Source of the DNA: Otatea glauca
Taxonomy: Eukaryota > Streptophyta > Magnoliopsida > Poales > Poaceae
Assembly (NCBI GenBank): GCA_036346275.1
Contig: CM070726.1
Coordinates: 24,711,410 to 24,775,409, forward strand
Length of the DNA: 64,000 bases
Direction of reading: 5' to 3'
Of the stretch, positions 56,701 through 64,000 are shown piece after piece. The notes beneath the pieces are model-generated. The model was not told the origin of the DNA. It ran no database searches and saw only the letters and a program-made list of their open reading frames with translations. A program made the translations under genes and the position numbers. Numbering within the stretch: position 1 is the first letter of the stretch; each line of letters opens with the position of its first letter.

Positions 56701-59700
56701 CAATAACCTATAAAACTTCCTATGCATAAGCATCTCTTGATTTATTGAATCAATTTGATTCTATCCTTTGTTTATCACAATGATTTGATGTAGCTGTGAA
56801 GGCCGATGCAAGAGGTCCTTTCATCCCAGAGAGGAAGATGGCAGAGAATCTAATTGTGACACTCTTGGTTACACTTCTGCCCAACTGAAGGTAGTTTTTC
56901 AAAGTTTTTAGTTTTTACTGACTGATATTGCAGCTTTGTCATTTTCCTGCACAAATCGGTGACAGTCATTTTTACATCTTTAAGGAAAAGGAAATCGGTA
57001 CTTTTCTGTGCAAGAACTGCGAATATAAGCAACACCAATGTTTCAGATGTGGAGAGCTTGAGCCATCCGATGGGCCAAATGCTAAGGTAATGTATTGCAT
57101 CTTCCCTTCACTGAGTCCTTTGTAGTAAATGCAGTTCTCATTTGAAACAATGCTTGCCTTCCTTCAAAGATTTTTGCTTATTTCCTAATTTATGTTTTTA
57201 TTGTAGCACCCCCTTTCGTCATGCCTTGAGAACCCCTAAATGCTGTTTGCGTTTATGTTTATTCAATTTTTAGTTATATCCTGTGCCTTACTAATTAAAA
57301 ACGAAATACCAAGTGCAGTTTCCCTTGATGTCTTCATCCTCTTGTGTTCTGAATTTGTGAGTAAACATGGTCTGTTAATTTTTTTTCTGTTCCTTTTTCA
57401 TTTGCTGCTGCTGCTGTTGATGATATGTTTGTTCGTGAGCATGGTCCTCAGTTATGCTTCTAAGTGTCCCTGCAAACCTTCTTCATTCATTTTATATCTT
57501 GATGGTTGTAGGACACTACTCTATACCCAGATATTGTAGTTGAATATTTGCTTCAATTATTTTTTGTGCAAATATGGATTTTTAAATGTCAGTATTAAGT
57601 ACTTGAACTCTAGCAGGGATGAAAAGACGATAGCCAACTCCATCGAATGCTGATTATTAAAATCATATTGTGCTTTGAGAATCCTCCTTGTGTCTCTTCT
57701 GGTCCCTCTAAATTTCTGATGTGTTGCATTCTTTTAGGTGTTTCAATGTAATAATGCATCTTGTGGGCACTTCTACCATCCCAAGTGTGTTGCAAAATTA
57801 CTCGAGCCTGATGATGCTGATGGAGCTTGTGAATTGGAGAAAAGGATTGTAGCTGGGATGTCATTTACTTGTCCTGTACATTGGTGCTGTGAATGTAAAA
57901 GCATGGAGGACAAGACTCAAAGAGCACTGCAGCTTGCAGTCTGTAGACGTTGCCCAAGGTCATATCACAGAAAATGTTTGCCAAGGTGCTGTGCAGTTTC
58001 CAGATTGGTTGCATTTTGTTTATTTAGTTTATATGGTCGTTTTGTTCTCATGACATCTAATAATATTTCACAGTGAAATTTCCTTCAAAAAGAAGCGTGG
58101 CACAAGTATACGTGCTTGGGACTTATCTAGAAGAATTATCATTTACTGCAAGTAAGTTAATTATTGACTTGTTTCCCAAAGTTTTTCTGCAATTGCTGCT
58201 CAGAGCAATTAACTTATATTAAAATCTCGCAGACATCATGATATAGTTGCTGCTATTGGAACACCTCGCAGGGACCATATAAAGGTCCCTTCTATTGCAG
58301 AAATTGACCAAAGAAGAGATCTTGCTAAGAATATAGTCAGTGTGTTAGAGAACCCCTTTGTGGACAAAGATGCTGAATTGGATGACATGAGCTTCAGAGC
58401 TGGAAAAGATAAAGACGTCAGTGAGAGAGAACAAACATCTGCGCATTATTCAGGAAAAGAAATAGTTATCCCCATGAAAGACGCTGTCCATGCAAATCAA
58501 GAGCAGAAGGATGAGTTAGTCATCCTGTCTGTGGAGAAACATGCTGAAGGGGATGAACAGAATTTCATCTCGGGAAAAGACAGGGACACTCAGAGGGGAG
58601 AAAATGCATACGGACATGACTTGATATCAGGACAAGAGAAAGAGATCTCCAGGAGAGAGAACAGAATGGGGTTAAGTACATATGAACTCGACTCAAGATC
58701 AGGAAATAATGGAAGCAATGAATTTGGTTCAAGTAATAGTGGGATGACACCAGATCTTGTTGATGAGCTCCCTCCTGAAAGGCAAGCGCAGGGTGCATAT
58801 GTGGAGAAGAACACTATTAAAAACATAATTGGTACTCACCTAGAATGTGGATGTGATGTTGACCAAAAAGTTGATGGAAGCTATGCCTACCAACAGGAGC
58901 CTAAGAGTCCTCAGTGCAACGATAATATCAAAGCAACAGAAATAGATACTTCAATGGACAGGTCCAGAAAGTGCAGGGAACCCAATGAACAGGCAACTGT
59001 TGGCAAGAAAATGGACTTGGATAGGACCAGAAAAAATGTTCACATGAAAACCGGAAGAGATGCTCGTTATGAAGACGAAAGAACTGCTCATCCACAGGCT
59101 GACGATAGTCCTCAACGCCTTGTTAATCACAAAAAACCAGATGTTCTGGGTTACAAGTTCAGAAACAATGACCTCAATAGTCCTGGCTGTGATGATGATA
59201 GGAGAGCAGTTGAGGCTTCTGAATACAAGTCCAGAGAAAGAAGAGGATCAAAGAGAAGAGAACAGTCAAGGAATAGAATGAGAGAAAATACATATGCGGG
59301 GAGAAGAAGTGCTCGAAAGAGATCAAGGGACTATTCCCCGGAAGGGCGAAGGATGGACTATCGTGACAATTATCGTAGAACCAACAGCCAACACAGATAT
59401 GAGCGTCGCAGTGGTTATTCCCGTGATGATGATGTTGATAGGAGGTGGCGCAGTCCCCATCTGTCATCATCTTCTCCTGCTGATTTTGGTACTGATGGAA
59501 GGCGTAGTCCCCTTATATATCCGAGAAGACCAGAACATGGCACTAGCGGAAGGCATAGTCCCCCTTTATATACTAGTGGAAGGTGTAGTCCCCCTTTATA
59601 TCCAAGAAGACCAGAACAGCTAGATTACGCAGTGGACAGGAGAAGACCAGAACATGTAGATTACGCAGTGGACAGGAGAAGACCAGAACGTGTGGATTAT

Positions 59701-60090
59701 GCACTGGTCAGGGGCATTATTGGTCGTAGGAATTCACCCGGTGTTGAGTATGATGAATATGATGATCTCGACTACGGTGGATACCACGCAGTGGACACTG
59801 TTCCTGTTAGGTATTCTCTCCAAGAAAACTATAATGGTGCATATGGACCTCAAAGAGATGTCAGCGTGGGGGAATATGCAGAAGTCTATGGAGGGCACTA
59901 TGATTGTGCAATGGGATCAGGCTACCCACAAAAGAATGGATTCAACTGGGAACCCCGGAATCTAGCTGCGGAGTCAGTTATGGACCGGCATGCTCCACGT
60001 CTTGACGAAACAAACCATCAAATAAAAGGTCGAAGTGGCCTACATTATGCCCTGCCTACTGCACGGCGGCAGCACGACCTGTACTACTAA
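47173..60090 (+). CDS. EDM2-like: EDM2-like PHD-finger protein, apparently without methyltransferase domain; exon 1 frameshift
   Basis: Coding exons: 47173-47756, 54328-54372, 54459-54763, 56794-56890, 56934-57086, 57738-57985, 58074-58151, 58233-60090. All introns are GT-AG and phases match. The sum is about 1122 residues if one missing base in exon 1 is allowed. Order: EDM2 N-terminal domain, acidic repeat, three zinc-finger modules of PHD/extended PHD type, then a long charged, Arg-rich tail. Arabidopsis EDM2 is a nuclear reader of histone marks that acts with IBM2/ASI1 on RPP7 and other genes with intronic heterochromatin. Its central methyltransferase-like domain is not found here; exon 8 passes from the post-PHD segment directly to the tail. 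Intron 1 (6.6 kb) carries a Copia element. The gene may be a short paralogue or a pseudogene. Confidence 0.85.
48191..48249. repeat. 26-bp minisatellite in intron 1
   Basis: ACACCTCGAATTCGAGTCGG plus TTTCG-type sequence repeats with period 26 at 48191, 48217 and, in part, 48243. CTCGAATTCGAG is itself a 12-bp palindrome. Confidence 0.7.
49240..51411 (-). pseudogene. Copia pol remnant with integrase and RT deletions
   Basis: Segments in order: NNILCTRHYSNLLSL (pre-integrase region), CHACQLGRHIRLPFPS (pre-integrase zinc region) and FDLIHCDLWTSPV (start of integrase core). Then there is an abrupt jump near 50745 to WRRAMEEEYDALLSNNTWEL at the RT start. A second gap follows WIFKHKF before LNKSLYGLKQAPRAWYSRF, removing the first catalytic part of RT. 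YVDDIVL is present, and an RNase H remnant follows (about 49700-49300) with FTKGL-like end. The catalytic core of integrase is absent. Confidence 0.75.
51515..52897 (-). pseudogene. Copia gag remnant (UBN2 type), frameshifted
   Basis: On the minus strand a SGVQNIRSLA segment leads into a frame with DSVVLSWIFGTITVDLQDTV, REHGGTAHHAW and LAIEDRLW, the UBN2-type gag core. A Pro/Arg-rich tail follows through 51515. At least two frameshifts break it (near 52400 and 52075). The plus-strand ORFs across 51635-52870 are GC-rich shadows. Confidence 0.65.
53263..53795. mobile_element. Candidate foldback MITE in intron 1
   Basis: The left ~110 bases (53263-53375) and the complement of the right ~115 bases (53680-53795) share ordered blocks: AACTAAAAGTC or CCTAAAAGTC, ACTTACC, GTCATTTT, AAGTCATTTTAC and CAAATACA. 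The core (53380-53680) differs. This is an inverted repeat element of about 530 bp. A TSD could not be fixed. Confidence 0.45.
54328..54763 (+). CDS. EDM2-like: EDM2-like exons 2-3: linker and acidic 14-residue repeats, start of PHD 1
   Basis: Exon 2 (54328-54372) encodes ILQRFIEDTSGKIKE. Exon 3 (54459-54763) has three tandem 14-residue repeats at 54504-54629 of the form E-x-L-x-S-S-(S/N)-x-x-D-x-x-Y-x, then an Asp-rich run. It ends with PVCAICDNGGKLL, the first cysteines of PHD 1. The donor follows CTTAG, splitting a codon. The acidic region before PHD 1 is also present in Arabidopsis EDM2 but without this repeat, as far as I recall. Confidence 0.8.
56794..58151 (+). CDS. EDM2-like: EDM2-like exons 4-7: PHD finger block
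   Basis: Exon 4 continues PHD 1 (CEGRCKRSFHPREED and CDTLGYTSAQLK). Exon 5 gives FLCKNCEYKQHQCFRCGELE. Exon 6 gives VFQCNNASCGHFYHPKCVAK, then a FTCPVHWCCECKSMED segment and AVCRRCPRSYHRKCLP. Exon 7 gives EISFKKKRGTSIRAWDLSRR and IIIYC. The Cys/His order matches the tandem PHD plus extended PHD module of EDM2, which reads histone H3 marks in the nucleus. Exon 5 has some doubt: its first 20 codons (LCHFPAQIGDSHFY...) are in frame but not family-like, so a different acceptor is possible. Confidence 0.8.
58233..60090 (+). CDS. EDM2-like: EDM2-like exon 8: post-PHD segment and Arg/Ser-rich tail
   Basis: The first 36 codons (KHHDIVAAIGTPRRDHIKVP...) match the segment that follows the PHD block in EDM2. 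After the ENPFVDKD segment the expected methyltransferase-like part is missing. A 570-residue charged tail follows, with repeated GKDKD, GKDRD and GQEKE segments, then an Arg/Ser-rich zone (RERRGSKRREQSRNRMRE) with SR-like pairs. Next come tandem repeats RRSPLIYPRRPEH-like and three copies of DYAVDRRRPE-like units (59616-59712). It ends with a Tyr/Gly-rich region and TAA at 60088. Confidence 0.8.
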
Positions 60091-60496
60091 GCAAGCCATC
60101 CTGGGATGTTGCTATTGCCCTAGTGCCTGGTTACCCGCCCTAGTCAGCCAACAATATGTCTAGAGGAAGCCAAATGGCTGAACCGTAGTCGCAGTAGTTG
60201 ACTGAAGTGTTTTAGCTGTGGGTAGAAGAGCTAGAATGATAACCTTAAGCTAGTGTCAGCATGTCCGTATCAGCTTCTGGTCGCAGAACTCTTGTCGCAT
60301 TCTGTCTAATTCCTTGCTGCTAGGCTCGTCCTTTGTACACCAGACTTGTATGGAAAGGCTCAAAAGCATGTCTGGTGTTTCCACTGAGCTTTTTTGTTCT
60401 CATGTGTGTTGGTAATTTTCTGATCTGGTCAGTTTGTTGATCTGTTTGTGGTGTGGCTTCTTCACATCGCAGGTATTGTAAATTTGCATACTAGCC
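60091..60496 (+). terminator. EDM2-like: 3' UTR of the EDM2-like gene
   Basis: Non-coding, with T/G-rich TTTTTTGTTCTCATGTGTGT and TTTGTTGATCTGTTTGTGG stretches that resemble plant far-upstream polyadenylation elements. No clear AATAAA was seen before the LTR at 60502. The first AATAAA, at about 60576, lies within the Copia LTR, so the transcript could end inside it. Confidence 0.4.
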
Positions 60497-60501
60497 GTAG
60501 G

Positions 60502-61843
60502 TGTTACATCCTGGTATTTTCTCGGATCGGATTAGAGTTTTGTCAGAGAAATGTACGAGCGTGCATGGTTTAAAGAATAAATGAGATGAATTTCATAGAG
60601 AACCAAAATAATGACTTTAAAGCAATTACGAGAAAGAAAGATTTAGCAAGCCGATTGCAAATTCTTTAATTACAACATCAAAACAATACAAGAGATTGTT
60701 GTTCTCTTGTAACCTCTCGAACCATTTAGGATATTTGCCCTATATAAGAATATAGTGTTAAAGAATAATCTAGCTGTTAATCCTCGTATGCATATCTTAC
60801 TTTGAATGAGTTGGTTTGTGGCATAACATTAATTTAATTCCAAAGATACGCAATAAGAACATGATAAATATTGCGTCTACAACATGGTTACTAGCAACCA
60901 GCAAAATGATAAAACATGCTAGTAAAGAAAACATGCCTACAGATGCTAGATAGCCCAAAAGATACAAAGATGTAAACAAAATTATCATAGCAGCATGCAT
61001 TCTCAAAAGATCTAATCACAAAAGGGATCACTTGGACTAAGAATTGCCTAGCCCAGAACACTCACTGAGGGCTTGACGAAGAACGGGAAGCTGCGCAGAA
61101 GCGATGCGACGAACGAAGAAGAAGACGGCGATCCGCGCGGTGCGGCGCTTCCCGAAAACGATCGCGGTCTCCCATGCAGGGCGTCAAGTTACCGGCGTCG
61201 GAACGGAGACACTGCTCTCCCTCACGCTTGTTGCACGACAAGCGAAGGGATCGGATGACTCGAAAGCAGCAAGAACGGGAGGAAGCGTAGGAGAGAACGA
61301 GATTGATTTATGTTGCGTATCTCCTCACGAACAGGGGCGTCTCCTTAAGAAAGCGCGAACAAAGCGCCTCGCGAAAAACCAGCCGATCTGCCACAATTCC
61401 AGGAACCGCCCCTTGGAATCTCGCAACGTGGGCGAACGGACTAACCGCACGAAAACATGCGTCTCCCCGAGTCCGCAGCGCCACGTCAGCAGTCGAGGTG
61501 TAAGGTGATGTGGCATAGCCGGTACACGTGGCAAAAAGGTTATGTACACTTAGCACGTCTCAGTCACGGTCGCGCGTCGTCGCAAGTCACAAGTCACGCG
61601 ATAAACACGCGAAATACGTGATATACGCGCGCGCTCGTGCCTGCGTGTGTGTACATAGCTTAGCAAAGCCAACCATGTATACCTCTAGCCTTGCCACCAA
61701 CTCATACTAGAGTCCATGCATGAACTCCCCTTATATATTGGTTGCACTCCACCTAGCTAAGCAATATGGTACTAAAGACCATACACTCAACTCAACACCC
61801 CTTTGACTTCTTCCAATGAATTAATTCAGCATTAATTCCAACA
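60502..61843 (-). repeat. 3' LTR of the Tork-like element
   Basis: On the minus strand it starts TGTTGGAATTAATGCTG and ends CCAGGATGTAACA; length 1342 bp. TATATAA is at 61731-61737, about 110 bp inside, followed by a GC-rich leader. ORFs at 61073-61556 lie in this leader and are not taken as genes. Confidence 0.75.
61731..61737 (-). promoter_or_regulatory. TATA box of the Tork-like LTR
   Basis: The minus strand reads CCAATATATAAGGGG, a usual Copia LTR core promoter, about 110 bp from the LTR start. Confidence 0.6.
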
Positions 61844-62393
61844 ATCCCCGCCAAGAAGTCAAAGTTTGCAAGAAAAAGCTTCCCAGCACTTTTAATATAC
61901 CGGTTTTACAGTGTAGACCCGTCCCGGGTTGAGCTACACCTAGCACAGCAAGATCCACTTACTTACAACTATGCAATAGCCAAAGCCTTGAATTGCCAGT
62001 CTTGTGCAAGCAAGGTTCACTTGAAGGCATCACCGATACTAGGCCGCCTAGAGCCATGCCTACGGTTTGTTGCGTTACGGTCATGCTCCCGTGCCCTTTC
62101 ATGAGCTTATTAGAGATTACCCAAATCTCATAGACTGCGACCTCACAATCTAGCTCACATAGGTGTGTTCTTTCGAGTGTACTCTGCAAGATAGTACCTC
62201 GCCATAAAAATAGGCCTCAGACCACATTAAGACGTAAAAGTCATCCTCCCATGCAGTACTTGAGAGTACGCATCTCCTAACAGGAAAAGGTAAGTACGAA
62301 TGTACTCTCCAGTTACCCCGACAGTTTGTTTTTCCCATTGCCTACTTCACGGGATCTCCGTTCATATAGGCTGGGTTTCCACTATGGAGCAAC
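61844..62393 (-). other. PPT and 3' untranslated part of the Tork-like element
   Basis: The purine-rich TTGGCGGGGAT adjoins the LTR. The remaining ~540 bases up to the pol stop are non-coding, with no domain seen. Confidence 0.6.
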
Positions 62394-64000
62394 TCAGGTG
62401 GGTCTCAAACCAATTTCCCTCGATGCTCCATCTATCACTGCACGTGATAGTCCCTTCGTAAAAGGGTCCGCCAGATTTTTAGATGTATTAATATAATCCA
62501 CAGCGATCACTCCAGTATTTCTCAAATTCCTGACGGATTTGATTCTCCGTTTCACATGTCTTGAGGACTTCAAATTATCTTTTGCACTCTTAACCTTAGT
62601 GATCACAGTTTGGTTATCACAGTACAAAAGAATAGCCGGTATTGGTTTTTCAACCATCGGCAAGTCCAACAAGAGCTCACGCAGCCACTCTGCCTCAACA
62701 GTGGCTATGTCAAGTGCTACAAGCTCAGCCTCCATGGTTGACCTCGTCAATATGGTCTGTTTGCAAGACCTCCATGAAACTGCAGCACCGCCCAAAGTGA
62801 ATACATATCCACTAGTGGCTTTGATCTCATCAGCATCCGAGATCCAGTTGGAATCATTATAACCTTCCAGTACCCAGGATACCCATTATAATGAAGTCCA
62901 TAAGCATCGGTACCTCTCAAGTATCTCATGACGCGATCTAGTGTAGTCCAGTGATCATTTCCCGGGTTTGAAGTAAACTGGCTCAATTTGCTTACAGCAA
63001 ATGAAATGTCAGGCCTAGTTGCACTAGCCAGATACATGAGAGAACCAATTATTTGAGAGTATCTCAATTGATCTATCCCTTGTCCTCTGTTCTTTCGAAG
63101 TTTTAGACTCGGGTCATAGGGTGTTGGAGATATTTTACAATCTTAGTACCCATAACGACTCAGAATTTTCTCCACATAATGAGACTGCTTTAAAGTAATC
63201 CCATTCTCACCCTTAATAAGCTTGATGTTAAGAATAACATCAGCCTCTCCCAGATCCTTCATATCAAAACTTTGAGACAAGAATGATTTAACATCATTTA
63301 TCACATTGATACTAGTCCCAAAGATCAGTATGTCATCGACATACAAACACATGATCACCCCCTTACCCCCACCAAACTTATAATACACACATCTATCGGC
63401 CTCATTTACCATAAAGCCGGCAAACATCAGAGTTTTATCGAACTTTTCGTGCCACTGCTTAGGTGCTTGTTTGAGGCCATACAAAGACTTTCGAAGCCTA
63501 CACACCATATTCTCTTGTCCAGGTGCTACATACCCATCAGGCTGCTTCATATAAATTTCCTCATCCAGTTCTCCATTAAGGAAAACTGTTTTTACATCCA
63601 TTTGATGAATATAAAATTTATATGAAGCTGCCAGTGCAAGAAGCACTCTGATAGTAGCAAGCCTAGCAACAGGTGAGTAAGTGTCGAAAAAATCTTCTCC
63701 TTCCTTTTGGGTAAAACCCTTAGCCACAAGTCTAGCCTTGTACTTCTCAAAAGTACCATCGGGTCTAAGCTTTTTCTTGAAGATCCATTTACATCCAACT
63801 GGTTTACAACCAATAGGACATTCACAGACTTCCCATGTTCCATTAGTAATAATGGAATCCATTTCACTTTGGACCGCTTCCTTCCAGTACTCTGCATCGG
63901 GTGATGCATATGCCTCTGAAAGGGTTTTTGGCACATCGTCCACGAGATACACAGTAAAGTCATCACCAAAGGATTTTTCAATCCTTTGTCTCTTGCTCCT
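62394..64000 (-). pseudogene. Copia RT and RNase H, with one stop and one frameshift
   Basis: The RT frame (63952-63143) shows SEMDSIITNGTWEV, KWIFKKKLRPDGTFEKYKAR, a DVKTVFLNGELDEEIYMKQP block, RKSLYGLKQAPKQWH and the catalytic YVDD in CLYVDDILIFG. A TAA at 63143 interrupts it. The next frame, with GSLMYLASATRPDISFAVSK, shifts by one base near 62880. RNase H then reads AVSWRSCKQTILTRSTMEAE, then LLYCDNQTVI and NLADPFTKGLSR, with TGA at 62394. This is the order of Copia pol. Confidence 0.85.

Larger units (their letters stand above)
60502..64000 (-). mobile_element. Tork-like Copia retrotransposon, 5' part outside window
   Basis: The 3' LTR (60502-61843) has TG...CA ends, and a PPT-like TTGGCGGGGAT adjoins it. 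To the right on the minus strand lie RNase H and RT of Copia pol. The element runs off the right edge. The left flank is GTAGG (60497-60501); its partner would be outside the window. One nonsense codon and one frameshift in pol show this copy is dead. The lineage is inferred from RT similarity and is not certain. Confidence 0.85.

Noticed and set aside
61073..61556. Overlapping ORFs as small host genes
   Set aside because: They lie in the GC-rich leader of the Copia LTR, on both strands, with no domain.

Overview
The window is nuclear DNA of a grass (Poaceae). This rests on Tat-lineage Ty3/gypsy DNA with an antisense plant-mobile-domain ORF, BARE/Angela-type Copia LTRs, a Helitron with a rice-like terminus, GC-rich LTR leaders and one intron-rich plant gene. 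I could not fix the species. Roughly three quarters of the window is transposable-element DNA in nested layers. I found only one convincing cellular gene. No rRNA, tRNA, CRISPR or prokaryotic feature was seen.

Layout. 1-12257: decayed Tat-type Ty3/gypsy element (gag, protease, RT, two RNase H regions, integrase, an antisense ORF with a plant mobile domain, 3' LTR). A 2.8 kb solo LTR sits inside its RT domain. 12258-13305: inverted fragment of the same family's gag N-terminus. 13785-15151 and 15371-17468: two solo Copia LTRs in opposite orientation, each with a perfect 5-bp target-site duplication (TSD). The second carries a 703-bp foldback element. 17680-41904: one 24-kb gag-only retrotransposon on the minus strand (TSD GCAGC) with three LTRs and two gag copies. 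Its right LTR is interrupted by a Helitron and by a 4.1-kb solo LTR. 41905-47172: mixed intergenic or 5'-UTR DNA. 47173-60090: EDM2-like PHD-finger gene on the plus strand, eight coding exons, with a 4.1-kb Copia element in intron 1. 60502 to the window end: a Tork-like Copia element on the minus strand, 3' LTR first.

How the parts relate. In Arabidopsis EDM2 is a chromatin reader that controls polyadenylation of genes with heterochromatic transposons in their introns. Here an EDM2-family gene itself has a retrotransposon in a 6.6-kb intron. This copy appears to lack the family's central methyltransferase-like domain and has a one-base frameshift in exon 1, so it may be a diverged paralogue or a pseudogene.

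The most unusual signal is in the LTRs of the 24-kb gag-only element. They hold dozens of tiny hairpins whose stems differ in sequence while the loop is almost always ACACA on the plus strand (UGUGU in the element's own RNA). Just upstream of each LTR's TATA box is a second array built from CGGTAGTACCG-like inverted repeats, whose sequence has shifted in concert between LTR types.
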